From Hymenobacter volaticus (GTDB lineage Bacteria; Bacteroidota; Bacteroidia; Cytophagales; Hymenobacteraceae): a DNA stretch of 64,000 nt. Of the stretch, positions 39,740 to 49,360 are shown in pieces; the first letter of the stretch is position 1, and each line of letters opens with the position of its first letter. The translations under genes were made by a program, and so were the position numbers. The stretch spans positions 3,015,501 through 3,079,500 of the forward strand of contig NZ_CP095061.1 in the NCBI RefSeq assembly GCF_022921055.1, written 5' to 3'. The notes under the pieces are model-generated. The model was not told where the DNA came from, made no database searches, and saw only the letters and a list, made by a program, of their open reading frames with translations.

Positions 39740-40684
39740 TTAGGCAGCGGCTTGCTGCTGCAACAAGTGGCAGTCCTTGTACTTTTTGCCGCTGCCGCAC
39801 GGGCAGGGGTCGTTGCGACCAAATTTGCGGCGGCTCCGCAAAGTCTTGAGCCACTCCCGCGGGTCCACAGCGAAGCGCAGAAAACGCTTTTTAGGGTTCT
39901 GGCGGAAAGCGCGTAACAGGAGTTCGTATAGTTCCGGGTGATGCTCCTGCAGCTTCTCGGGCTTCTCGAAGAAATATTCGGTTACGACGGCAAAGAACTC
40001 GGCTTCATTGGTGGCCGCGTAATCGTTGATTTCCGAGTTACCGTCGCGGATGGCTTGGATTTCACGCGCCATTACCTCGGCCCACGGGGCGTGTAGCTCG
40101 GGTGGCAACGTGGCGGAAGGCACCCCGTCGATGGTGCCATCGGCGGCATCAAGCAAATGCGCAAACTCGTGGATGCCTACGTTCTGCTTGTCTAGCGCAT
40201 CGCGGAAACCTTGTTCCAATGAGGCTTTGGATAAGTGCATGTAGCGGGAAGTCTGGAAGTTGCGGACGCTGCCTAACAAGGTACCCGACAGCGGCGCCAC
40301 TTCTTTGTTGGGGTCCTGCTGCTCTTTCCAAGCATCGGGTACCACGAGTACTTCACTTAGATTACCATACTCCCAATCGGCAAACCCAAACACGGGAATC
40401 ACGGCAGAAGCGGCCACCAACACGCGCGTTACATCGTCTATTTCGGTTTGCACGCCGGTAATAAGCGTTTGGGCCAGAAATACCTGTATTTTCTTCTCGA
40501 AGCGCAATTTGTCCTTAGCAGTCAACGACAAGTAAAACGCGACCCGCTCGCTTAGAATCTGCCGCCAGGCAGCAGGAAAATCTTCGGCTAGCGCGGCCGC
40601 TTTTTGGCGCGATTCGCGGGTGACATAGCGGTAGAATAGAAAGACAACAACCGCGACGAAAGCGGCAAAAAACCAGTATTGCAT
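39740..40684 (-). CDS. MtfA-like zinc peptidase fused to a SEC-C metal-binding tail
   Basis: 314 residues. A membrane segment (about 4-20) is followed by an MtfA-like domain with the zinc motif H-E-F-A-H (about 172-176) and the more distal E-A-E-F-F-A-V (about 228). The last 25 residues are R-N-D-P-C-P-C-G-S-G-K-K-Y-K-D-C-H, the SEC-C zinc motif found at the end of SecA. E. coli MtfA binds Mlc and lacks this tail. The tail may bring the peptidase to SecB or the translocon, or to ribosomes; this is inference. Confidence 0.87.
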   Translation of the reverse strand: MQYWFFAAFVAVVVFLFYRYVTRESRQKAAALAEDFPAAWRQILSERVAFYLSLTAKDKLRFEKKIQVFLAQTLITGVQTEIDDVTRVLVAASAVIPVFGFADWEYGNLSEVLVVPDAWKEQQDPNKEVAPLSGTLLGSVRNFQTSRYMHLSKASLEQGFRDALDKQNVGIHEFAHLLDAADGTIDGVPSATLPPELHAPWAEVMAREIQAIRDGNSEINDYAATNEAEFFAVVTEYFFEKPEKLQEHHPELYELLLRAFRQNPKKRFLRFAVDPREWLKTLRSRRKFGRNDPCPCGSGKKYKDCHLLQQQAAA

Positions 40685-40771
40685 GGGCGGCTAAACGGTT
40701 GACTAACGCTTTGGTTTAAGTAAAGCGGAAATCTATTTGCTCTGCTCGTTCGCAGACGTGCATACTTCGCG

Positions 40772-41161
40772 TTATAACTCTTTTAGGTGCTCGGTTAGCC
40801 GCTCCCGTAGCAAGTCTTGCAGCACGGCATCAAGAAACTGAAACTTGTCGGGGATGCGCAAGTTGATGATGGGCTTGCCCGCCAGTTCTTCCTTGAACTT
40901 GGCCTGTAGAATGTCGGCGTGCTTACGCTCCATTACGAACACTACATCGGCCCATCCCACATGCCCGGCCGTTACGCGCACTCTAGCGCCGGGCTCGGTG
41001 CCGGCGGAGCGAGCCGCGTAGTGCGAGTGACCGTCGAAGAGTCGCTCGGCGGTGAGGCTGCGCCAGCGGTTTTGGCTGCAAATAAAGAGTAGTTGGGTAG
41101 CGTCGGCAGGTACGGTTGGCAAGGGCGTTGTGCTTTTGTAAAGCCCAAAGCTAGTAGGCAT
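40772..41161 (-). CDS. low-molecular-weight protein tyrosine phosphatase-like protein
   Basis: 129 residues from ATG 41161 (M-P-T-S-F-G). The P-loop is I-C-S-Q-N-R-W-R-S (about 33-41), which fits C-x5-R-S with the conserved Asn, as in LMW phosphatases. The usual D-P loop near the C-terminus is replaced by I-P-D, so the general acid may be the following Asp. This small subgroup is seen in many bacteria and is not well studied. It is divergent from the PD40 gene. Confidence 0.72.
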   Translation of the reverse strand: MPTSFGLYKSTTPLPTVPADATQLLFICSQNRWRSLTAERLFDGHSHYAARSAGTEPGARVRVTAGHVGWADVVFVMERKHADILQAKFKEELAGKPIINLRIPDKFQFLDAVLQDLLRERLTEHLKEL

Positions 41162-41306
41162 TCTCGCGTTTACACGCCTCTTCAATGCCCATAATCTTTT
41201 GTACTACTTCCAGGCTTATCCGGGGCAAAACTGCTTTACTTGCCGCCTGTCTCCTACCCAGTGCTGCACTGCTTTCAGCACCATCTACGCCACGCTCTTT
41301 CCCAAC

Positions 41307-42818
41307 ATGAAAACCTGCCTTCAAACTGCCCTGCTTTCCCTGTTTGTACTACTTCACTGGCCTTGCTACAGCCAACAGAAACTAGGCGTATTCGAGGGCA
41401 GCCAAGACGTGGGGACAGGCGGAAAAACTGGCTCCACCTCTTACAAAGCTGCAACGCAACAGTACATAATAGCGGGTTCGGGTGCCAATATTTGGGCCGA
41501 TAAAGACGTGTTTCAGTACGCCTACAAGAAAATGAAAGGCGACTTTCTGCTCTACGCGCGGGCCGAGTTTGCGCAGGCTCAGGGCGTCGATCCGCACCGC
41601 AAGCTCGGCTGGATGATCCGCCAGAGCTTACAAGCCAACGCGCCCCACGTCAGCGCCCTCGAGCACGGCGACGGGTTAACTTCCTTGCAATACCGCCGCA
41701 CTGCCGGGGCCCCTACCGAGGAAACGCGTGCCACCAGCACCCACGCCGACATCATTCAGCTGGAAAGAAAAGGCAAGACTTATACCATGCGCGTGGCTAC
41801 GTTCGGACAGCCTTTCGAGACGCAACAAGTAACTGAAATCGACTTGGGCGACGATGTGTACGTGGGGCTGGCGGTCTGCGCCCACAACGCTGCCGTTACC
41901 GAAACGGGCGTATTTCGGGACGTGCGGATTGTGGTGCCGGCACACGACGGGCTGGTACAATACCGCGAGTACCTGGGCAGTAGCATCGAACTACTGGACG
42001 TTGCCACTGGCAACCGCGAAGTCCGCTATACTTCCCCTAAGTCGTTGCAAGCTCCCAACTGGACGCGAGACGGCAAAAGCCTGATTTACAACAGTGACGG
42101 ACTGATGTACAACTTTAACCTTGCCACGGGTCAGCCTACCGTTATTGCCACCGGCGACGTGAAAAACAACAACAACGACCATGTGCTTTCCTTCGATGGC
42201 ACCATGCTCGGCTTGAGCAGCGGCGTCGAGAAGCTAGGTGGCTCTATTGTGTATACGGTGCCCACCCGCGGCGGCACGCCCACGCAAATAACGCCCCTAG
42301 GCCCCTCCTATTTGCACAGTTGGTCGCCGGATGGGAAAAGCCTTTTGTTTACTGGGCAGCGCAACAAGGAGTTTGACATCTATAGGGTTCCGGCCACCGG
42401 TGGCATGGAAGTGCGCCTAACCAGCGCCACCGCCCTTGATGATGGCGCCGAGTATTCGCCCGATGGTAAGTACATCTACTTCAACTCCAACCGCACGGGT
42501 ACCATGCAAATCTGGCGGATGCGCGCTGACGGCAGCGAGCAGCAAGCCATTACCACCGGCGACTTTCAAGACTGGTTTCCGCACGTATCGCCCGACGGAA
42601 AATGGATAGCCTTTGTCTCGTTTCTGAAAGAAGAAGTGAAGTCCGGCGACCATCCGTTTTATAAACACGTGTATTTGCGCCTGCTGCCCGTTGGCGGCGG
42701 TCAGCCCAAGGTTATTGCCTACGTGTACGGCGGCCAAGGCACAATGAACACCCCTTCCTGGTCGCCAGACAGCAAGCGCATCGCCTTCATTAGCAACAGC
42801 ACTACTGTCGCTGAATAA
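41307..42818 (+). CDS. exported TolB-like PD40 beta-propeller protein
   Basis: 503 residues. A signal peptide (about 1-24) ends S-Q-Q. Residues about 25-210 form a beta-rich domain resembling the DUF1349/concanavalin-like type. The C-terminal half holds at least five PD40 repeats, each with W-S/T-P/R-D-G-K (for example N-W-T-R-D-G-K, Y-S-P-D-G-K and H-V-S-P-D-G-K), forming a propeller. Such proteins bind carbohydrates or peptides in the periplasm. ATG 41307 was chosen because it starts the signal peptide. Confidence 0.85.
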   Translation: MKTCLQTALLSLFVLLHWPCYSQQKLGVFEGSQDVGTGGKTGSTSYKAATQQYIIAGSGANIWADKDVFQYAYKKMKGDFLLYARAEFAQAQGVDPHRKLGWMIRQSLQANAPHVSALEHGDGLTSLQYRRTAGAPTEETRATSTHADIIQLERKGKTYTMRVATFGQPFETQQVTEIDLGDDVYVGLAVCAHNAAVTETGVFRDVRIVVPAHDGLVQYREYLGSSIELLDVATGNREVRYTSPKSLQAPNWTRDGKSLIYNSDGLMYNFNLATGQPTVIATGDVKNNNNDHVLSFDGTMLGLSSGVEKLGGSIVYTVPTRGGTPTQITPLGPSYLHSWSPDGKSLLFTGQRNKEFDIYRVPATGGMEVRLTSATALDDGAEYSPDGKYIYFNSNRTGTMQIWRMRADGSEQQAITTGDFQDWFPHVSPDGKWIAFVSFLKEEVKSGDHPFYKHVYLRLLPVGGGQPKVIAYVYGGQGTMNTPSWSPDSKRIAFISNSTTVAE

Positions 42819-42908
42819 GCGCTTCTACCTGTTTCATCGAATGGCTCAGGCAGAACTGTAGCAGCGCTATTGAGAATCATAAGAACGGTCATGCTACTGC
42901 TTGTCTTA

Positions 42909-43850
42909 TTATCCTAAGGTCTTAGCAACTCGCTCCAATAGGGCTTTGGTTTTCTTGATACCGTCTTCTTCGCCTAGCGTCTCGCCTTCGTACTCGATGC
43001 CCACATAGCCTTTGAAGCCAGACTCCTTGATGATGCGGAACATCTTGTTGTAGTCGGTTTCGATGCAGTTGCCGGCTGCATCGAAGTCAAAGGTTTTGGC
43101 GCTAACGCCTTTGGAAACCGGCATCCACTCCTGCACAGCTTTATATTTGTCGTATTCTTCGATGCACTTGCCTTGGTACAACTCGCCGGTATCGCGCCGG
43201 ACGCAGAAGTTGCCGAAATCCGGCAAGATGCCGACGTTGCTGCGGTTGACTTTCTTGATGGTGGCCAGCAGCCACTCGCCGTTGGAGCTGTAGCTGCCGT
43301 GGTTTTCCACTATCACGTTCAAGCCGGCTTTTTGCGCGTACTCGCCTAGCTTGTTGAGGCCAGCGGCAGCGGCTTGTTGCACATCAGCGGCCGAGCCTTT
43401 GCCAAAGGCATTCACCCGCACCGTTTGGCAACCAAGGTAGTGGGCGGCGTCCACCCACTTGTAGTGATTTTCAACGGCTTTGGTTCTTTCCGGCTCGCTG
43501 AGCGAACCTAGCTCGCCTTCCCCGTCAATCATGATCAAGTGATTTTTCACGCCGTTGTCGCGGCAGCGGAGCAGCAATTCACTTAGGTACTTCTTGTCTT
43601 CGGCCTTGTCTTTGAAAAACTGATTAACATACTCGACCGCGCTGATACCGTACTGCTTTTTGGCAATTACCGGAAAATCGAGGTTGCTGATCTTGTTGGC
43701 AAACAACGATTTATGAAGCGACCATTCGGCCAGCGAGATTTCGAAAAATGGTTTTGCCGCAGCACTCTCGGCAAATAGATACGGGGAGGCACTAGCCGCA
43801 GCACCAAAGGCCACCGCATTTCTGATAAAACCACGTCGAGAAGTAAGCAT
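42909..43850 (-). CDS. Tat-exported sugar phosphate isomerase/epimerase-like TIM barrel
   Basis: 313 residues. The N-terminus holds the twin-arginine motif S-R-R-G-F-I-R and an Ala-rich core, so it is exported folded. The rest is an AP-endonuclease-2-type TIM barrel, with V-E-N-H-G (about 191) and D-F-G-N-F as metal-ligand motifs. These exported members are common in Bacteroidota sugar-use loci. ATG 43850 gives the Tat signal; longer starts add only noise. It lies 577 bases from the gluconate permease and is divergent from it, which may be a functional link. Confidence 0.85.
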   Translation of the reverse strand: MLTSRRGFIRNAVAFGAAASASPYLFAESAAAKPFFEISLAEWSLHKSLFANKISNLDFPVIAKKQYGISAVEYVNQFFKDKAEDKKYLSELLLRCRDNGVKNHLIMIDGEGELGSLSEPERTKAVENHYKWVDAAHYLGCQTVRVNAFGKGSAADVQQAAAAGLNKLGEYAQKAGLNVIVENHGSYSSNGEWLLATIKKVNRSNVGILPDFGNFCVRRDTGELYQGKCIEEYDKYKAVQEWMPVSKGVSAKTFDFDAAGNCIETDYNKMFRIIKESGFKGYVGIEYEGETLGEEDGIKKTKALLERVAKTLG

Positions 43851-44427
43851 GTGAGGAAGATATGGGTGGGAATGAATCAGTAGCGAGACGCACCGCTGCG
43901 AGTAAGCACACGGCAATTCGGTTTTCGGTTGACACTGCTCTCAAGGCCGTTGAGGTTTGGGGTTTCCTTGATCTGAGTTGAGGCTACAGAGAAACTAGCG
44001 CGAAGAACAGCGGGCAATCTAGAGAAAAGGACGAGACCTTGTTCTACCCTCTTTCTTGGTCGTCGAACTCCTCTGTGTGCAGCGTTGCATGCCAACTCTT
44101 GTATATTCAGCGCATGAACTACAGATCAGCAATAAATTTACTGATTTTAGTACCAATCCTTCCGCATGCTGGTCAAGCCTCTGTACAAGTAGCGGCCGAC
44201 CCACCGACAGCACCACACCGACCTTGTTGCGGGGGCGGGAGCGTGCCCTAACCTGTATATTCTGCTACCGCTTGAACTGGTATCGGGCCCGGTGCAACCA
44301 GGAAGCTAAAACGTATTTCCACAAGCTCTAAACGCGTGTGTAGCCCTACTTACCTGAACTATAGATGCAAGTAGTCTGAGTCTTTTATTTGCTCGCAGGT
44401 CCTCATCGTTCATTGTCTTTTCAGCCT
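43851..44427. other. divergent intergenic region, isomerase / gluconate permease
   Basis: 577 bases without a convincing gene. Both promoters are expected here. Several short reading frames exist on both strands but none has a coding-like composition or a recognisable motif. I see no strong hairpin. Confidence 0.45.
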
Positions 44428-45744
44428 ATGCCTTTACTTATTGTCGTGGCGGCGCTTGTTCTGCTGCTAATTCTAACCATCGTTTTCAAGCTCAACGCCT
44501 TTGTGTCGTTGATTGTGGTAGCAGTTGTACTCGGGCTGGCAGAAGGCATGGCGGCCAAGGACGTACTGGTTTCCGTCCAGAACGGGCTCGGTAGCATCCT
44601 CGGTTCGGTGGTGATGATTATTGGCTTTGGGGCTATGCTGGGCGCGCTGCTCATTGATAGCGGGGCCCTGCAACGAATTACGTATCAACTAATTAAAACC
44701 TTCGGCATCAAGCACATCCAGTGGGCGGTGCTGCTCACCGGGTTTGTGGTGGGGTTGCCGATGTACTACATGGCGGGATTCGTGTTGCTGCTGCCGCTGG
44801 TGTTTTCTATAGCCGCTTCCACCCGCTTGCCGTTGCTGTATGTCGGTCTGCCCCTGGTGGCGGCCCTGTCCGTTACGCACGGCTACTTGCCGCCGCACCC
44901 CGGCCCGACGGCTATTGCGGCGCTGTTCAAGGCCGATTTTTCGCTCACGCTGCTCTACGGATTGGCTATTGCCGTGCCCGCCGTCATCATTGCCGGGCCC
45001 ATCTTTTCCCGCACCCTGAAGCGCTATAACCCCACCGCGCCCACCACCATTGCCATGCCCAAGCATTTCACCGAAGAAGAAATGCCCGGCTTCGGGGTTA
45101 GCTTATTTACGGTGCTCACGCCCATCATGCTCATGACGCTGGGAGCCGTAGCCACCCTGACGTTGCCAGCCGATTCCAAGGTTCGGCAAGTGGTAGAATT
45201 CATCAGCGACCCGAACCTGGCTCTGCTGATATCGGTGCTGGTGGCCTTGGTGCTGCTTGGCCTGAACCGTGGCAAAAGCATGAAAGAGCTTATGGACTTA
45301 TTTTCGTCGTCTATTGCCGGTATTGCTACGATTCTGCTGATTGTTGGCGGAGGCGGGGCCTTGAAGCAGGTTCTGGTGGACAGCGGCGTGAGCGTTTATA
45401 TCACCAACTTGTTCAGCGACATGCACCTGTCGCCCTTGTTTATGGCGTGGGCCATTGCCGCTATCTTGCGCATCTGCCTAGGATCTTCCACGGTGGCCTC
45501 CTTAACGGCTGGCGGCATGATGCTGCCCCTACTGGCTACTACCGGCGTGAAGCCCGAATTGATGGTGTTGGCTGTAGGAGCCGGCAGTTTAACCTGTTCC
45601 CACGTCAACGATTCCGGGTTCTGGATCTTTAAAGAGTATTTCAACCTCACCATCGTTCAAACCCTGGCCACCTGGACAGTGATGGAAACGCTGGTGTCAA
45701 TCATCGGGTTGATCGGAGTTTTCGTGCTGAATGCAGTTTTATAG
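44428..45744 (+). CDS. gntP: gluconate:H+ symporter (GntP family)
   Basis: 438 residues with about 12 membrane segments, the GntP length. Family landmarks include L-G-L-A-E-G-M, G-F-G-A-M-L-G-A-L-L-I-D-S-G-A (about 68-82), H-P-G-P-T-A-I-A (about 157) and the late N-D-S-G-F-W (about 396). It moves gluconate or a related sugar acid with protons. It is followed 161 bases later by a gluconokinase, so the pair covers uptake and entry into the pentose phosphate or Entner-Doudoroff route. Confidence 0.92.
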   Translation: MPLLIVVAALVLLLILTIVFKLNAFVSLIVVAVVLGLAEGMAAKDVLVSVQNGLGSILGSVVMIIGFGAMLGALLIDSGALQRITYQLIKTFGIKHIQWAVLLTGFVVGLPMYYMAGFVLLLPLVFSIAASTRLPLLYVGLPLVAALSVTHGYLPPHPGPTAIAALFKADFSLTLLYGLAIAVPAVIIAGPIFSRTLKRYNPTAPTTIAMPKHFTEEEMPGFGVSLFTVLTPIMLMTLGAVATLTLPADSKVRQVVEFISDPNLALLISVLVALVLLGLNRGKSMKELMDLFSSSIAGIATILLIVGGGGALKQVLVDSGVSVYITNLFSDMHLSPLFMAWAIAAILRICLGSSTVASLTAGGMMLPLLATTGVKPELMVLAVGAGSLTCSHVNDSGFWIFKEYFNLTIVQTLATWTVMETLVSIIGLIGVFVLNAVL

Positions 45745-45905
45745 TCTGCTGGTTGTAGAGGCACATTCTGTTAGAACACGTGCAGCTGATTTACAGGCCA
45801 TTATCGCCCGAACCAGCGATTATCTGGCGACCTAGCCATTTAAGCTACACTGGAGCTTGAAAATATGCGTACAACAGCCACGCAACTTCTGAAAGTCGAC
45901 GAGTT

Positions 45906-46412
45906 ATGGCCAGTAATGTATTTATCGTAATGGGCGTGTCGGGCAGCGGCAAAACCACCATCGGGCGCCTATTAGCCAAGCAACTAGGCCTCCCTTTCCA
46001 TGATGCCGACGACTTCCACTCACCCGCCAACATAGCCAAGATGAGCAACGGCATCCCCCTCACCGACGCCGACCGGCAGGGCTGGCTTGCCGATTTAGCC
46101 GCCGGTATCGGAGAGTGGGAAAAGGCGGGGGGCGCCGTATTGGCGTGCTCGGCACTGAAAGAAACCTATCGGCAAACCCTACAAGCCGGCGCTCAATTAC
46201 CGCTGCGGTGGGCATTTCTGGACGGCTCGCGGGAGCTATTACAAAGCCGCCTGCTCGGTCGCAAAAACCATTACATGAGCGCCTCCCTCCTCGATTCTCA
46301 GTTGGCAACGCTAGAAAAGCCAACCTATGCTCTTCAGCTTCCCTTGGCGGGCCAACAGCCGCAGGATATAGTAAACAAAATTATCGACGCCTACGCCCCA
46401 AGTAGCAACTAA
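45906..46412 (+). CDS. gntK: gluconokinase
   Basis: 168 residues. The Walker A site is M-G-V-S-G-S-G-K-T-T (about 9-18), followed by F-H-D-A-D-D-F-H (gluconate site), A-C-S-A-L-K-E-T-Y-R, and a late L-E-x-P at the lid side. It phosphorylates gluconate to 6-phosphogluconate with ATP. The gene lies after gntP on the same strand. No regulator of this pair is visible in the window. Confidence 0.95.
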   Translation: MASNVFIVMGVSGSGKTTIGRLLAKQLGLPFHDADDFHSPANIAKMSNGIPLTDADRQGWLADLAAGIGEWEKAGGAVLACSALKETYRQTLQAGAQLPLRWAFLDGSRELLQSRLLGRKNHYMSASLLDSQLATLEKPTYALQLPLAGQQPQDIVNKIIDAYAPSSN

Positions 46413-46433
46413 GGATATTACCAAAAGGATTGT

Positions 46434-46524
46434 ATGCTGAGCGCAGCCGAAGCATCTCGCTAGGGTGGTAAACCCTAATGCTTGTGCAACAATTCAAGCG
46501 AGATGCTTCGGCTGCGCTCAGCAT
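46434..46524. repeat. palindromic intergenic repeat, copy B
   Basis: Arms 46434-46461 and 46497-46524 are a perfect 28-base inverted repeat with a 35-base loop. Relative to copy A, the sequence next to the left arm here (TAGGGTGGTAAA) is the reverse complement of that next to the right arm there, so the element lies in the opposite orientation. It sits between gntK and the convergent dbpA gene. Confidence 0.75.
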
Positions 46525-46599
46525 GACCGTTACTATGGCAATGTCAGCACATGGGCTATTTGATTTCTGATTTGCAGAACTAGCCTGCCAAGCTGGCCT

Positions 46600-47982
46600 T
46601 TACTCCACCAACGATACGCGCACCTTCTTGCCTTTGACTTTCGCGCCGAGCAGGCGTTGCACCACATCGGGAGCCATTTGGCGGGGTACGGCCACGTAAC
46701 TGTAGTAGTCGAACACCTCGATGTGGCCCACTTGCTCACGCGTGACACCGCCCACGTTGACGAAGGCACCTACTAAATCGTGGGCACTGACTTTGTCTTT
46801 TTTGCCAGCTGATACGTGCAGCGTGACGTTTTCGGGCTTGGGAGCTTTGGGAGCGGCGGGCGGTAGTTTAGGCGCTTTCATATCGCGCCACTGGATGCTG
46901 GCGGCTACCGGCCACTTTTGCACGTGGGCTTGCTCTTTGGGCGTGGCTAGCAGGTGCGCCGTGCCTTCGGCGCCGGCGCGGGCGGTACGGCCGGCCCGGT
47001 GCTGGAAGCTGTCGGCTTTGTCGGGGGCGTCGTACTGCACTACGGTGTCGAGCAGGGTCACGTCGAGGCCGCGGGCAGCTACGTCGGTGGCTACTAGAAC
47101 CTGGCTGGAGCCGTTGCGGAGCTTGAGCAAGGCTTTGTCGCGCTCAGGTTGGGGCATCTTGCCGTGCAACACCTCTGCCGCTACTTCGCGGCCTTGCAGG
47201 AAACGAGCCAGTTCAACGCACTTCTCGCGGGTATTGCAGAAGATCAGGGCACGGCCGGTTTCGGGCTGGCGGAGCAGGTGCAGCAAGGCTGCGGGCTTCA
47301 TCTCAATCGGGCCTACATGGCCAATCAGCTTCAGGTTTTCGGGCAGCCGGTCCTCGTCTTGGCCGAGGTTGATAACCCGCGGACGAGTCAAGTTCTTGCG
47401 GATCAACTCCAGCACCTTGTCCGACATAGTCGCCGAGAACAGCAGGGTCTGGCGGCGGCGGGGCAAGCGCTTTACTATTTCCACTAGTTCGTCCTGAAAG
47501 CCTAGTTCCAGGAGCTTATCTGCTTCGTCGAGCACCAACGTTTTCAGTTGGTTTGGGATGATGGAGCGCCGCTCGAAGTGGTCGAGCAGGCGGCCCGGCG
47601 TGGCTACCACTACGTGGGGAGCTTGCTTGAGGGACGCGGTTTCTTCGCGGAAGGCGTGCCCACCGTAGAAAGCGGCCACGCGCAGATTAGGCAAGAATTT
47701 GCCCATCCGCTTGAGGGCATCGCGCACCTGCAAGGCCAGCTCGCGTGCTGGCACCAGCACAATCATCTGCACCGCGTCATTTTTCAGGTCGACTTGTTGC
47801 AGCAGCCCCAAACCATACGCGGCGGTTTTACCGGAACCAGTGGGCGCCTGACCGGCTACGTCCTGCCCATCGAGGGTGAGGGGCAACACTTGCTCCTGCA
47901 CGGGCGTAGGCGTGGTGAACTGGAGTTCTTCCAGAGCTTGCAGAAGGGCGGGCGCGAGGCCAAGTTCAACGAATGAGGGCAT
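46600..47982 (-). CDS. dbpA: DEAD-box RNA helicase, DbpA type
   Basis: 460 residues. Motifs: A-P-T-G-S-G-K-T (Walker A), D-E-A-D-K-L-L (motif II), S-A-T (motif III) and H-R-A-G-R-T-A-R-A-G (motif VI). The last 75 residues are the DbpA RNA-binding domain, which in E. coli recognises hairpin 92 of 23S rRNA. It therefore probably acts in large-subunit assembly. A TACCTTTG box lies upstream at 48002-48009. The next gene upstream is an RlmL-type rRNA methyltransferase. Confidence 0.93.
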   Translation of the reverse strand: MPSFVELGLAPALLQALEELQFTTPTPVQEQVLPLTLDGQDVAGQAPTGSGKTAAYGLGLLQQVDLKNDAVQMIVLVPARELALQVRDALKRMGKFLPNLRVAAFYGGHAFREETASLKQAPHVVVATPGRLLDHFERRSIIPNQLKTLVLDEADKLLELGFQDELVEIVKRLPRRRQTLLFSATMSDKVLELIRKNLTRPRVINLGQDEDRLPENLKLIGHVGPIEMKPAALLHLLRQPETGRALIFCNTREKCVELARFLQGREVAAEVLHGKMPQPERDKALLKLRNGSSQVLVATDVAARGLDVTLLDTVVQYDAPDKADSFQHRAGRTARAGAEGTAHLLATPKEQAHVQKWPVAASIQWRDMKAPKLPPAAPKAPKPENVTLHVSAGKKDKVSAHDLVGAFVNVGGVTREQVGHIEVFDYYSYVAVPRQMAPDVVQRLLGAKVKGKKVRVSLVE

Positions 47983-48001
47983 GAGGCAAGGGATTAGCCT
48001 G

Positions 48002-48009
48002 CAAAGGTA
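48002..48009 (-). promoter_or_regulatory. possible -7 promoter box of dbpA
   Basis: On the minus strand the bases read TACCTTTG, matching TAnnTTTG, about 20 bases before the dbpA ATG. No good -33 element is seen. Confidence 0.3.
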
Positions 48010-48068
48010 CGCGGTAGCGCTTCACCGATTAGGTTACTGCGTAAAAGAGGCTGTGGCAAACAGTTTTC

Positions 48069-49250
48069 CTACGCGGATTTGGGGCGGCGGCTGCCCTGGT
48101 ACAACTCGTATTTCAGCAGGCGGCAGTCAATCGGGCCGTTGAAGAGCGGGATGCGGCGCGAAGCCTTCAGGCCCACGCGCTTGGCGGCTTCCAGATTACC
48201 AGTGAAGATGTAGGCATCGTAGCCAGCAAAGCCGGATTTGAGCGTGTCGCCAATGGTTTTGTAGAGTGCATCCATCTCCGCTTCCTCGCCGATCCGCTCG
48301 CCATACGGTGGGTTCATCACCACGAGGCCTGGCTCGCCTTTGGGGGCGGTAGCATCCTTTACGTCGCGCACAGCGAGGCGAACAAAGTCTTCCAGGCCCG
48401 CCGCCGACACGTTTTCACGGGCTAAGTCGATGTACTCGGCGGAAATATCGGAGCCGACGATGAGGGCCTGTGGTTCTTCGATGCGGGCTTGTTCGGCGTC
48501 GAGGCGCACGGAATCCCACAGGGCTTGGTCGAAATCGGGCCAGTTCTGGAAGCTGAAATTCCCTTGGTGATACAGACCGGGCGCAATACGTTGGGCAATC
48601 AAGGCCGCCTCGGTGAGGATGGTGCCCGACCCGCACATGGGGTCGACGAGAGTTTTGCGGCCGTCCCAATCGGCGAGCAGCAGGATACCCGCGGCCAGGA
48701 TTTCGTTGAGCGGGGCCACGTTGGTTTGCTGGCGGTAGCCGCGCCGGTGTAGGGAGTCGCCGCTGGAATCCAGGCTGAGTACCACCTCGTTCTCAATCAT
48801 ATGCAGGTGCAACCGAATATCGGGGTTTTTCACGTCGACGCTGGGCCGCTCGCCGGTGCGGTTGCGGAACTGATCGACAATGGCATCTTTGGTGAGCTGC
48901 GCCACAAACAGCGAGTGCTCTAGGTTGGACTTGTTGACGACGGCCGTAATGGCAAACGTCTGGTCGGGCTGGATGTAGTCCGCCCAATTAATGCGGCCAG
49001 TTTCGCGGTAAAGCGTTTTTTCGTCGGGGGCGTAGAAGCCAGCGAAAGGCCGCAGAATACGGATGGCGGTGCGGCACCAGAGGTTGGCTTCGTAGCAAAG
49101 CTGCATGTCGCCGCTGAACTCGACGGCTCGCTGGCCCACCTTGTCGATGGTGGCCCCGAGCTGATACAGTTCTTCGGCCAGCACTTCTTCCAAGCCAAAT
49201 TGAGTGGTGGCCGTCATGTAGAACGGAGCGGAGCGGCGGGATTGAGCCAT
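48069..49250 (-). CDS. RlmL-type 23S rRNA guanine N2-methyltransferase
   Basis: 393 residues. An N-terminal ferredoxin-like and THUMP domain (about 10-160, with L-E-E-V-L-A-E-E-L) precedes a class I SAM methyltransferase: D-P-M-C-G-S-G-T (SAM loop), G-S-D-I-S (acidic strand end) and N-P-P-Y-G-E-R (catalytic). It lacks the second methyltransferase (RlmK) of the fused E. coli protein, as usual outside gamma-proteobacteria. ATG 49250 (M-A-Q-S-R-R) was chosen; an earlier in-frame start adds poor sequence. Confidence 0.88.
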   Translation of the reverse strand: MAQSRRSAPFYMTATTQFGLEEVLAEELYQLGATIDKVGQRAVEFSGDMQLCYEANLWCRTAIRILRPFAGFYAPDEKTLYRETGRINWADYIQPDQTFAITAVVNKSNLEHSLFVAQLTKDAIVDQFRNRTGERPSVDVKNPDIRLHLHMIENEVVLSLDSSGDSLHRRGYRQQTNVAPLNEILAAGILLLADWDGRKTLVDPMCGSGTILTEAALIAQRIAPGLYHQGNFSFQNWPDFDQALWDSVRLDAEQARIEEPQALIVGSDISAEYIDLARENVSAAGLEDFVRLAVRDVKDATAPKGEPGLVVMNPPYGERIGEEAEMDALYKTIGDTLKSGFAGYDAYIFTGNLEAAKRVGLKASRRIPLFNGPIDCRLLKYELYQGSRRPKSA

Positions 49251-49360
49251 GCGAATGCGTAGTGAGGTGAAACGGCAAAGGTCGGTACTATTGGCCGGCA
49301 ACCGATGCAAGACTATAGAAAAGTCCTGCTAGGTTGCAATCCTGTTCACTGCACCTTGTT

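Noticed and set aside
42884..42895. Isolated AACGGTCATGCT, matching one arm of the palindromic repeat.
   Set aside because: Only 12 bases match and there is no second arm, so it is not counted as a copy.
44039..44331. Short plus-strand frames before the gluconate permease.
   Set aside because: They overlap each other, have biased composition and no recognisable domain.
46721..47497. A 258-residue open frame antisense to dbpA.
   Set aside because: It mirrors the coding strand of an intact DEAD-box helicase and has no recognisable motif.
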